A DNA stretch of 64,000 nt, taken from NCBI GenBank assembly GCA_029237695.1, contig JAQRGA010000119.1, forward strand, positions 115,888 through 179,887, read 5' to 3'. The position numbers and the translations under genes are program-made. Origin of the DNA: Conchocele bisecta. Its lineage: Eukaryota > Mollusca > Bivalvia > Lucinida > Thyasiridae. This document shows, piece after piece, positions 47,953-58,086 of the stretch; the stretch's first letter is position 1; every line of letters begins with the position of its first letter. The notes beneath the pieces are model-generated. The model saw only the letters and a list, made by a program, of their open reading frames with translations. It ran no database searches and had not been told where the DNA came from.

Positions 47953-48769
47953 TAATGAATTTGGGTCTCACATTAACCCTTTCAACAATACAGAACTCAC
48001 GATTTCAAACGTCTAACTTCTCCGTAACCATTGGGCCGATCTTGGTCAAACTTCACACACATGGTACAAAGGTAGGGGGATTACAAATTTGTTAAAATGG
48101 AGGTTGTCCCCAATCCAAGATGGCCACCATCTAAAAATAGCACAAATTCTTAAAAAATCTAACCGCTAAACCGATTTCGACGAAACTTAGGAATGATCGA
48201 TGTACAAAGTTGTTAAAATCTTGACCCCGCAGTTAAAAATGGGAATGGCCCATGGGATCAAATAGGGGTCAAATTTCATATTTGTCCAAATATGGTCAAA
48301 TCATATATCAAATCGAAGTTATCGACGAGACGATCTGGTGCAGTTTTTCATAAAATCGGATGATTACGTCATCCAAGATGGCCAAATGGTCAAAAGGTCA
48401 TCCTTTTATTTGAGATTTCAAACGTCTTCTTCACAAGAACTGGTTGGCCAATGCTTGCCAAACTTCACAATTATGGTCCTTGGGTGAAGCCTTTTCAGAT
48501 GTGTTGTTTAATCGTCCCTCGCTAATCCAAGATGGCCACATTCTAAAAATAGCACAAATTCTTAAAAAATATTCTCACGGACCGCCGGATGGATTTCGAC
48601 CAAACTTGTCAGAAATTACCAATGTACAATGCTCTTTCAATGTTATTAAAATGGTGACCCCGGGGTGAAAAATGGGCATGGCCCGGGTGCCAAATTTTAT
48701 TTTTGACCGAATATAGTCGCATCATAATTATATCAAATCAAAGATATCAACAAAACAATCTCTCCGGTA
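47953..48769 (+). repeat. Family H units, left part of an interrupted copy
   Basis: Two units with CCAAGATGGCCACCATC and GGATTTCGACCAAACTTG, broken at about 48775 by the endonuclease-bearing insertion and resumed at about 49650. Confidence 0.65.
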
Positions 48770-49645
48770 CAGTTTTCAGCGAAATGCGAGAACTGAAACA
48801 AAAGTTCAGTGCTTACTTGTTGCCATTACTTGATACAGAAATGCAATTAGTTATCCTTGGAGACTTTAACATTGATGTACGTTACAAGTGTGGTGAATGT
48901 CTCAAATACATGCAGCTGTTCTCAGATGGTGAAAGACGGAACTACAGACAGTGGATCTACAATAGATTTGTACTGGTCTTTTCCAACATTCCAGTGAAGA
49001 TTGGTGTTGTTGAAGCCTATTGGTCTGATCATAAACTCATACATTGTATTACAAATGAACCATCTACATAAACATGGTATCATGTTAAATACTAGTCCAG
49101 GTGAAAATAACCTGCATTGTTTCTTATAAGTAGGTTGTGCCACAAGAGTAATATACAGAGGAAAAGGATTCTATCAACCCAGTTTTTATTCAGGTTGCAC
49201 TCCAATATTTGATATAGAAAGGTCATTTGTACATAATTTCAAGCCATTTTAAAGGAGAGACTGAAACGTGCAAGTGATTTTTTCGACCCCCATGGTATTC
49301 AACGACACAGACAGATCACATTACGCCAGTTAGCAATACAGTGTTTCGTAAAGTTATAGAGGGATGGTATACCAACAATAAAATATCCAACTGGAATAAA
49401 ACACGGTTCTACATTAGATAATCACTGACAATATATTAATATAATTATGTATGTAGCGTTACTTGTTTGTTCAGTTTTTGTAGGAACTTGCATATTAACA
49501 AAATAAAATGACTGTAATGTTAGTAAATCAAACTTAGAATATACATATAGGTCAATATACATGTAGGAGGTCAATATACATGTAGGTCAATATACATGCT
49601 GCTATTCTGTGAATGGATATTGTAATCTCGGTGCAAGCCAGATTT
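48770..49645 (+). mobile_element. Insertion with endonuclease fragment, probable Helitron/Helentron remnant
   Basis: The family H unit stops at about 48775 and resumes at about 49650. Between them is a broken endonuclease/exonuclease/phosphatase coding piece followed by about 570 bp of AT-rich non-coding DNA with TCAATATACATGTAGG repeats (49553-49595). No duplication is readable at the borders. Helentrons and some LINEs carry such a domain at the protein's end, and the stop soon after SDHKLI fits the C-terminal position in Helentrons. Confidence 0.5.
48783..49071 (+). pseudogene. Endonuclease/exonuclease/phosphatase (EEP) domain fragment
   Basis: The frame opens with LKQKFSAYLLPLLDTEMQ and reaches VILGDFNIDVR (48850-48879). 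GDFN is the metal/phosphate-binding core motif of the family. It closes with YWSDHKLI (49018-49041), whose Asp-His is the C-terminal catalytic pair. The stretch between (about 48920-48990) makes family sense only in another frame, where GSTIDL is seen, so at least two compensating indels are present. The N-terminal part with the first catalytic Asn and Glu is missing. About 95 of the usual 230 residues remain, so it is dead. Confidence 0.75.
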
Positions 49646-50590
49646 GTAAATTTGGATGCCGCCGTAAAATTCTTAAAAAAATCTTCTCACGAACCGCCGG
49701 TCCAATTTCAACCAATTGGCCGGAATGATTGATAGTCGATGCTGTTTCAGATTTGTTAAAATGGTGGCCCAGGGGTCATAAATGGACAGGGCCAGGGAGG
49801 TCAAGTAGGGGTCAAATTTCACATTTGACCGAATACGGTCATATCACATATCAAATCGAAGGTATTGACAAGACCATCACTCTGGAATATTTTTTGTTGT
49901 TATCGATTGATTACATCACCCGAAAGGTAAAAAAAGTCATCCTTTAATTAGAGAGTTCAAACATCTTCTTCTTGTGAACCGCTTGGCCAATGTTGGCCAA
50001 ACTTCACAGGGATGATCTATGGGTGGGATCATGTCAGATTTGTTAATTTGGAGGTCATTGCGGGTGGGGTCATGTCAGATTTGTTAATTTGGAGGTCGTC
50101 GCCTAGTCCAAGATGGCCGCCGTGGAAAAGTCAATCAAATTTTTCCCATCATAATCACCAGACTGGTTTCGACAAAACTTCACAGGAATAATGAATGTAT
50201 TAAGCTCTCTTAGATTTACTTACATATATATGAGCGATATAGGGCCACAATGGCCCTCTTGTTTAGCTCACCTGATATATCCATATCCAAGATGGGCACC
50301 ATAGAAAAGTAGGTCAAATTCTTAAAAAAATCTTCTTCTCTCAAACTGCCAGACCGATTTCGACGAAACTTGGCAGGAATGATCGATAGTCAATGCTCTT
50401 TCAGATTTGTTAAAATGATGACACTGGAATAAAAAATGGGCGGGGCCAGGGGGTCATTACATTTACATTTGACCAAATATGGTCATGATATATAGCAAAT
50501 AGAAGGTAATAAAGCGACGATCACTCTGGAGAATTTTTTGTCAAAATCACATGATTACATCATCCAAGATGGTCGCCGAAAGGTCATCCT
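49646..50590 (+). repeat. Family H units, two 3' and 5' ends back to back
   Basis: The interrupted copy finishes with AGGGCCACAATGGCCCTCTTG (50240-50260). TTTAGCTCACCTG, the family H 5' end, follows at once and opens another copy. Two elements therefore sit head to tail at the same T tract. Confidence 0.75.
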
Positions 50591-51280
50591 TTTATTAGCC
50601 AGGTTTTTTGAAAAAAAATCCAGGCTATTGGATTGGCGAAAGTCGGGCGGGCGGGCGGCGCGGCGGGCGCGGGCGGCGGCGGGCGGCGTCCACAATCAAT
50701 GTTAAGTTTTCGTGTTTGAGTCCATTTCTTTGTTACTGTACCACCTAGGACCACCAAACTTTCACAGCTTCATAATCAAGGGGTGCCCACCACATATCAC
50801 TATCCAACATGTTACTTTTTTTTTTTAATTTAACACACCTTTTTTCCGCGTAGTCGACTTAGCCATTTTCAATGTTAAGTTTTCTTTCGCGTTTACAATG
50901 TTAAGTTTTCGTGTTTAAGTCCATTTCTTTGGTACTGTACCACTAGGACCACCAAACTTTCACAGCTTCATAATCAAGGGGTACCCACCACATATCACTA
51001 TCCAACATGTTACTTTTTTTTTTAACTTCACCCATTTTTTCCGCGCAGTCGACTTAGCCATTTTCAATGTTAATTTTCTCGCGTTTACAATGTTAAGTTT
51101 TCGTGTTGAAGTCCATTTCTTTGGTACTGTACCACCTAGGACCACCAAACTTTCACAGCTTCATAACCAAGGGGTGCCTACCACATACAACTATCCAACA
51201 TGTGACCATTTTTTTACCTTCACCTATTATTTCTACGTAATTGACTTAGCCATTTTCAACGTTAACTTTTTAACGTACGT
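50591..51280 (+). repeat. Family L tandem array, unit about 190 bp
   Basis: Head AGCCAGGTTTTTTGAAAAAA...CCAGGCT and a GGGC/GGCG microsatellite (50648-50690), then three units with CAATGTTAAGTTTTCGTG, CCATTTCTTTGGTACTGTAC, CACCTAGGACCACCAAACTT, CACATATCACTATCCAACAT and GCAGTCGACTTAGCC. Confidence 0.8.
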
Positions 51281-52311
51281 CTGGTTAAAGTTTTTTGGTT
51301 AAAACTTTTTTGTTATACTATATCTCTGCAACTGCTTCGCCTATTACCTTGAAACTTCACATGGGTGTTTATCATCATCCATATTTTCATTCTAACCCCC
51401 AACCGTGCGGCCCCTGTGCCCAATGTCAAGGTCAAATTACTTTGAATTTTTTTGTTAAAGTTTTTTCGTGTACTATATCTCTGCAACTGCTTCACCCAAT
51501 ACCTTGATACTTCACATGGGTGTTTATCATCATTGTCACACCTGCTTGCGGAAAGCGCGATCCTGTGCCCAATGTCAAGGTCAAATTACTTTGAAAATTT
51601 TTTGTTAAAGTTTTTTCGTGTACTATATCTCTGCAACTGCTTCACCCAATACCTTGATACTTCACATGGGTGTTTATCATCATTGTCACACCTGCTTGCG
51701 GAAAGCGCGATCCTGTGCCCAATGTCAAGGTCAAATTACTTTTAATTTTTTTGTTAAAGTTTTTTTCGTGTACTCTATCTCTGCAACTGCTTCACCCAAT
51801 ACCTTGATACTTCACATGGTGTTTTTTATCATCATTGTTGCTCACCTGCTTGCGGAAAGCGCGATCCTGTGCCCAATGTCAAGGTCAAATTACTTTGTTT
51901 TTTTTATTGTTAAAGTTTTTTCGTGTACTATATCTCTGCAACTGCTTCACAACCCCACCCACCTTGATACATTCACATGGTGTTTATCATCATTGTCGCA
52001 CCTGCATTGCGGAAAGCGCGATCCTGTGCCCTATGTCAAGTTCAAATTACTTTGAATTTTTTTGTTAAAGTTTTTTTGTGTACTATATCTCTGCAACTGC
52101 TTCACCTTGATACTTCACAGGGTGTTTATCATCATTGTCACACCTGCTTGCGGAAAGCGCAATATCGTCGGCATTTTATTTTGGCATACGTCCGTCCGTT
52201 CGTCCGTGTGTCCGGTTAAAGTTTTTTGGTTAAAGTTTTTCCATCTACTATGTCTATTTTTTTAGTGCCCATGCCTCGCCCCAAGGCGCGGCATGCAGGC
52301 CACGGCCATCT
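51281..52311 (+). repeat. Family G tandem array, unit about 150 bp
   Basis: Five units near 51449, 51600, 51750, 51905 and 52060 read GTTAAAGTTTTTTCGTGTAC, TATATCTCTGCAACTGCTTC, ACCTTGATACTTCACATGGG, CACCTGCTTGCGGAAAGCGC and GTGCCCAATGTCAAGGTCAA. The family's own head motif (GCTTGCGGAAAGCGCGAT) is inside every unit, so the head was amplified along with the body. The end is GGCCACGGCCATCTAG|T at 52308-52311. The long ORFs 51452-51745 and 51618-52055 come from this periodicity. Confidence 0.85.
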
Positions 52312-52664
52312 AGTCTACAAAAAGTGTGTATAATTATGTTATCCAAGTGTCTATGCTTGGAAAAAACCTGGCCTTCGTGGCTTTGCCTCGTTTCTTGTTA
52401 TAGATTTCAAATGTCTTCTTGTGAACCGCTTGGCCGATGCTGGTTAAACTTCACAGTTATGGTACGTGGATGAAGCATTTTCATATTTGTTAAAATGGAG
52501 GTTGTCGCATAATCCAAGATGAGGGGGGTGTCAAATAGGGGTTAAATGGTCATGTCATATACTAACTCGAAGGTCTCGAGGAGACGATCACTCTGGAATA
52601 TTTTTTGTTGAAATTAAATGATTACGTCATCCAAGATGGCCGCTGAAAGGTCAATAGTTCATAA
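52312..52664 (+). repeat. Short repeat end and family H fragment
   Basis: A GGCTTTGCCTCGTTTCTTG|T 3' end at about 52396, then half a family H unit (TTGGCCGATGCTGG, CCAAGATGGCCGCTGAAAGG). Confidence 0.6.
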
Positions 52665-53445
52665 TTTTTGTCGAACCCGCTTGCGGAACGTGATTCATAG
52701 TGATCACAATGATGTCTGTATGTCCGTCCCTCCAAAATCTGTGGTAACTTTTTGAAATACCTTATATCTGCAGTCCTAAGTCACATTAACTTGAAACTTC
52801 ATATGATTATTAGTCATCATCCATATATACATGCTGTATCCCACTCATGCAGCCCCTGTGCCCATGGTCAAGGTCAAATGACTTAGCAGTTTGTGTTAAA
52901 GTTTTTGTCCAAATTTTCGTTAAATTTTTCACATACCTACGTAAGTCCGATTTGCTTGAAACTTTGTATGCTTCTTGGTCATCATCCATATATTCATTCT
53001 GTGTCCCACTTATGCTGCCCCTGTGCCCTAAGGTCAAGGTCAAATGACTTAGATGTTTGCGTTAAAGTTTTTGTCCAAATTTTCGTTAAACTTTTCACAT
53101 ACCTACTATCTCTCTAACTTATGCTTATTGGTCATCATCCGTATATTCATTCTGTGTGCCACTCATGCGGCCCCTGTGCGGAAGTTCAAGGGTAAAGGCC
53201 TTAGAAGTTTGCATTCAAGTTTTCAGGGACCTACTTTCTCTGTAACCGTAAGTCGGATTGGCTTGACACTTTATATGGTTATTAGTCATCATCCATATAT
53301 TCATTCTCTGTCTTCATGCATGCAGCTACTGTGCCCAAGGTCAAGGTCAACTGAGTTAGAGGTTCACTTTGTAAGGCAAAAAACATTTTTTTTACAATAT
53401 TTTTCAGTAACTCATCAACCGCTTCACCGATTTTGATATTTGGCC
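52665..53445 (+). repeat. Family D element, second copy
   Basis: Head GTCGAACCCGCTTGCGGAAC, ATGTCCGTCCCTCC, then four units with CATCATCCATATATTCATTC, CCTAAGGTCAAGGTCAAATG and TTTTGTCCAAATTTTCGTT. The 3' module found at 18500 is missing, so this copy is cut at its right side near the left border of the Maverick element. Confidence 0.7.
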
Positions 53446-53686
53446 TAGTAGTAGTAAGGGAGTCAAAATGATACCACCTACCGTGATATCATTTATAACC
53501 CTCTATAATACCCCCACCACCCCCGAAAATCAAAAAATTGGTTAACGAGGAAAATTGGGTCTCCCGACAGCAAATTTATGAATTTTTGGAGAAAATAATT
53601 TTGAAAAGAGGGAGTCCCAATTATATTGGTAATTGACTTTTGAAAAAAGTCGAAATCATGCATGCAAGTACAATAGTTTATATTCC
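53446..53686. other. Probable left terminal region of the Maverick element
   Basis: AT-rich, no ORF. It starts near AGTAGTAGTAAGGGAGTC. Elements of this class usually begin with AG and carry long terminal inverted repeats, so this could be the terminal repeat. The mate needed for proof is outside the window. Confidence 0.4.
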
Positions 53687-53951
53687 TCATTTTTCTCCTC
53701 CGATATAGCTAATTATATTTCGCAGATCAGCAACTAATTCTACCAGCTCTAGTCTACCACGTTCACCTTTAGCCACCTGACAGCGTAGTTGCTTATGTCT
53801 ACAAAGAGTTTTGGGCACTAACGAATTTACAAGGGCATCTAGGGCATTGAAATTGTGGGGGGGGACACAAGGAAACTTTCTACGTCTCGCTAAGATGCCT
53901 TCGTAGATAGTCTTTACACGTAAACGTCTTACAACAAGTCTCACACTCCAT
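53687..53951 (-). pseudogene. Small zinc-finger protein, frameshifted
   Basis: From the ATG at 53949-53951 the frame encodes a C-x2-C...H finger-like motif within the first 20 residues, then hits a stop. The following bases in a second frame give a second CPRC...RHKQLRC finger whose C-terminal half is open down to the stop at 53687-53689 (ending DLRNIISYIGGEK). The intact protein would be near 85-90 residues, with two C2H2/C2HC-like fingers and a helical tail. It is divergent from the polymerase, with a 35 bp inverted repeat between them, so a role as regulator of that shared region is possible but unproved. I do not know a named family for it. Confidence 0.55.
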
Positions 53952-53961
53952 TATATATGTA

Positions 53962-54056
53962 TATAACCTATGAAATTTATCTGTTCAATTGGACGTGAAA
54001 AAAACATTATGTAAATTTTTGACGTCCAATTGAACAGATAAATTTTATAGGTTATA
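53962..54056. promoter_or_regulatory. 35 bp inverted repeat in the divergent promoter region
   Basis: The left arm 53962-53996 (TATAACCTATGAAATTTATC...) and right arm 54022-54056 are inverted copies with one mismatch, separated by 25 AT-rich bases. TATATAA-like stretches lie just outside both arms (53952-53962 and 54062-54080). It sits exactly between the start codons of the zinc-finger gene (53951) and the polymerase (54092). It could be a paired operator, a bidirectional promoter core, or a replication-related hairpin. With both genes pointing away it is unlikely to be a terminator. Confidence 0.75.
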
Positions 54057-54091
54057 CAAAAGTATATATACAAAAGTATAATACAGAAAAT

Positions 54092-57000
54092 ATGATAACG
54101 CCAGAAACTAGAGCAGAAATAGAAAGTTTGAGAGAGAAGCCGAATCTCTAGGGATTACTTATAGTACACGGTTGAGAGTTAGGGGGTTGACAAAGCTGAT
54201 AAATGCCACAAAGAATGAGGCGTTTATGAAGCGGTTTACCCGCGCCTATAAAAGAGGGGCATTTACAAACCTCTCACTAGCGGATGAAGTTGGTAACAGA
54301 ATTCAAAAAGAAAGTATTGCGGAGTTAAGGGCTAGTGTAATAAAACCTTCAAGCACCAATAATTTGTCCCAAATTAGACACACAGGTGGCCCAATACAAG
54401 ATAATAAGAACAAATCTCTCGTTCGCAAGCGATAGTGGAAAAAGGTGAAGAAATATTGGGGGCTCACGATGAAACATTGGAAAAGGTAGGAAATGGAAGA
54501 CGGGTAGTTACATTATCCTTTCGTAAAAACATTAACATTAACGAGTCTGAACATGTCCGAGAAACTCGCTCCGTATCTAACAACCAATTTTTATTTGAGA
54601 TATTCATATTCTTACAAGCTAGAACATATGGAGGAAATTAAAAATGGAAAACCTGTAACTATAATAATGCACAAAAATCTCGGTGGTAGCGAACCACTAT
54701 CATCAATGAAAACCGTTAAAAAATGGCTGTCAGATAAGGAGCAAACACGAATAATGTCCGATAAAATAGACAGACCGATTACAAAGTGGAAGTTTGTAAG
54801 ATGGGTAGAGGTTTTCGTAAAGCTAATACAGGGTAGTAGGGGAAAAGATTTGGGACTACAAACCAAAGAAGCAGCAGGAGGAGAACTTCCAGAATGGCTG
54901 AAGAATAAAAAGGTATGTATTCTTTAGATAAGTATAATGACGACCTTTGTCTGTTCAGGTGTCTAGCTATGCATATGACAGATAAAAAGACCCGACAGAT
55001 GTACAGAAAAGGCGAAAGAACTTAGTAAGCAATATTTTGGTAGTAATGTGGTTTCACCAATTCCTTTTTCAGATCTGAAAAAGGTTGAAGAGTTTTTTAA
55101 AATCGGTATAGAAGTATATAACAACCCACCGAATGTAACGTATGGTGGTTGAAAAAGGTACCAGCGCACTATAAGGCAATAGGTAATAAACCAATGACAA
55201 TAGGACTGTTTAATAATCACGCATTTCTAATAAAAAACCTTAAAATTAAAAACCTATCTAAAATTTACGCCTGCGATAATTGCAAGCAGAAATTCACGAA
55301 AGCGAGTAATATGAAGAGACACGGACCAAAATGTATGAAAGGTGAGACAAAAGTAGTATGTGATTGGTAATTATTTAGAGCGCGCGTTCGTCGTTCGAGA
55401 AAGCGTTCTACCCAAAAGTTCTAACAGTTATGGGGCGATCGATTGGATGTACTCTGTGGAAAAGCGCGAGGGAATTCACATTCACCACGAACAGTGTGGA
55501 CACGGGGGTGAAAGATGGATTTTAGGAGCTCCAGTAGATGGATACTGTCCCAGAAACCAATACCGTATATCAATATCACGGCTGTTACTGGCACGGGTTT
55601 GAGATTCATGCAAAACATAGAAAAGAAGAACGCGCATCTACTATGAGAAGAGATACACTTATTAGAAGAAACAAAGAATTCAACCTAGTAGTTATGTGGA
55701 ATGCGAATTTCAAAGAACTGGTAAAGACATAAAGATCGGTTGCGACACTACTCTTTATCCATATCAGATAGTATACGATTTTGAGGCATATCTCAACCCA
55801 GAATTTGAAACTCTCGGTAATAATCTAGAGTACGAAGCCGAGCACGTTCCGGTAAGCGTTAGTATAGGAGATAATTTCTCAGGAACAGTAACTCATATTT
55901 GTGATAAAGATCCCGCAAGACTTATAGAAAAATTCGTAGAAGATTTGAAAGTCAGGGGAAAAGCTATAAGAGAAGAAGTGTGGTCAAGATATGGGTTTAA
56001 TACAGAACATTTACGTAAAAACCAAATCGCCAAGATCGAACAGTGGATAGAGCAAGTACCGGTTATAGGTTTTAACAGCAGTAAGTACGATATAAACTTA
56101 ATAAAGAAATACCTAGTAGGCGAACTGGCATCACAACAACAAAGAAAGTAATGGTCGGAAAACGTGCAAACGCAACAATATTTCTATTTACTCCAGAGTT
56201 TAGATTTCTTGATGTAATACTTTATCTAGGACCCGGTGTAAGTTACGATAGTTGGATAAAAGCCTACGAATGCAAAGGACAGAAATCTTTCTTTCCTTAT
56301 GAGTGGTTCGATTCTCCAGACAAACTGGATTACCGGATATAGAGAATTGGTATTCCAAACTATCTGGGAAAATGTTAATAGATGAAACAGAATTAAGTGA
56401 ATGTCGTAGAATTTTCAAAGAAAATAATGTGAAAACTTTCAGAGATTGGTTGATATTATAACGATTTAGATGTAGCACCGTTCCTAGAAGCGGTGGAAAA
56501 AATGTGTGAATTTTATAAACACAGAGGTGTGGATATTTTCAAAGATGCGGTAACACTACCTGGAGTAGCTATACAATATTTATTGAGAGGAACCATTAAA
56601 GAACAAAAATCTTCAAAGACGATTATACCGGAGGATGCTCTATATGCACCAAAAGAAGAAACATACGAAATGATGAAGGACGCTCTAGTTGGCGGTCCAT
56701 CAATAGTATTTACACGATATGCAGAAGCTGGTGTTTCAAATATTAGAGTGGGTTCCAAACCGTGCAAGGCTGTTTTGGGGCACGACGCAAACGCGTTATA
56801 TTTATCTACGTTAAATAAAGAGATGCCGTGTGGGAGAGAAACTATACACCATATAGACCCCACATAACCCTAAATTTATTAAAAAGTTTTGTAAAAGTTT
56901 TATCTGGAGACTGGTTTGGGTTTGCGGAGGTGGATATAGAAGTTCCACACAACTTAAAAGATAAGTTTTCTGAAATGTCCCCAATATTTATAAACGAGAG

Positions 57001-58040
57001 TAGAGGTTGATGAAGTTCCCACACACATGATAAAATATTTGGAAGATACTGGAAGAACTAGAGGAAATGGAAGAAAATTGGTGGGATCTATGTCGGCCAC
57101 CAAAGTATTGCTGTACGCGCCACTGTTGAAATGGTATTTAAAACACGGCCTAGAAATAACGGGAGTTCATCGTGTTATAGATTATATTAGTGGTAAACCC
57201 TTCGAATGGTTCGCAAAAGAAGTTACAGCCGCAAGACGAACAGGCGATGAGAACCAAATAAGAAACCAGTAGCCGACATAATGAAATTATTAGGAAACTC
57301 GTGTTGTGGAAAAATGATAGAGGCAACTGAGAGACATTTAAATACGACATATACACAAACGAAACCTGTGTTGACAAAGCATTAAGATCTGCATTCTTTG
57401 ACGATTTGGAAGAGATAGGAGATGCGTACGAAATATCTTCAAGAAAACCCAGGTGTGCGGTAAAGAGACCATTCCATTGTGGAATAGCGGTTTATCAACT
57501 AGCTAAATTGAGAATGTTGGAATTTTACTACGAATTTCTTGACAAATACGTAAAAAGAGAAGACTTTAGAATTAATACAGATGGATACGGATAGTATGTA
57601 TATAGGAGTTAGTGGAAAAAGAAAAACGATAGAGGAATTGATTAGACCTAACTTACTAGACGGGTTTGAAAAAGAAAAAAAGAAATGGTTGGCTTGGGAT
57701 AAATGGAGCGAAAGAGAGCCCGGACTTTTCAAAATGGAATTTAGCGGAGATAGGGCGATAGCGTTATCTAGTAAGTGTTATTTTGTAGAAAAATTTAATT
57801 CTATTAATAAAAACTCTGCGAAAGGAATGTCCAAGAGAACTAACAATTTAAATTGGGATAGATATAAACGAGTACTAAGTGAAACTACAGAAGATGGAAA
57901 ACACATTATAGATGTAGCACAAAATAGGGGATTTAAAATGAAAGACGGTGTTATGAAAACGTCAACAAAAATTAGGACTCTCGGCATACTACGATAAAAG
58001 ACGTGTGTTACCAGACGGAATACATACAGAACCTCTCTAA
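54092..58040 (+). pseudogene. Protein-primed family B DNA polymerase of a Maverick/Polinton, multiply frameshifted
   Basis: About 1,300 codons long, the usual size for this family, if read across at least fifteen frame breaks (near 54165, 54430, 54550, 54960, 55150, 55370, 55550, 55730, 56150, 56345, 56470, 56870, 57010, 57265, 57365, 57590 and 57965). Domains in order: N-terminal region; a C2H2-like finger (CDNC...H...C, 55272-55334); exonuclease motifs YDFEAYL (55774-55794) and NSSKYDINLI (56074-56103); polymerase motif A GHDANALYL (Asp codon 56784); motif B NSCCGKM (57296-57316); motif C DTDSMYIG (57584-57607). Motif B normally has Tyr where the second Cys stands here. The stop at 58038-58040 faces the integrase tail to tail. 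Nearly all breaks are frame changes and few are in-frame stops. Such enzymes copy linear viral DNA using a protein primer. Confidence 0.9.
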
Positions 58041-58086
58041 TGATTTATTTATAATAATTTTGAAAAAAATTAAAAAAATTAGCAAT

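Noticed and set aside
51452..52055. Overlapping ORFs of 97 and 145 codons with repeated sequence
   Set aside because: They follow the 150 bp repeat period, a multiple of three, so stops are absent by chance in one frame. They have no start context or family resemblance.
53446..53520. A defined terminal inverted repeat for the Maverick
   Set aside because: The right end is outside the window, so the repeat and its 6 bp target duplication cannot be verified; only an approximate left border is given.
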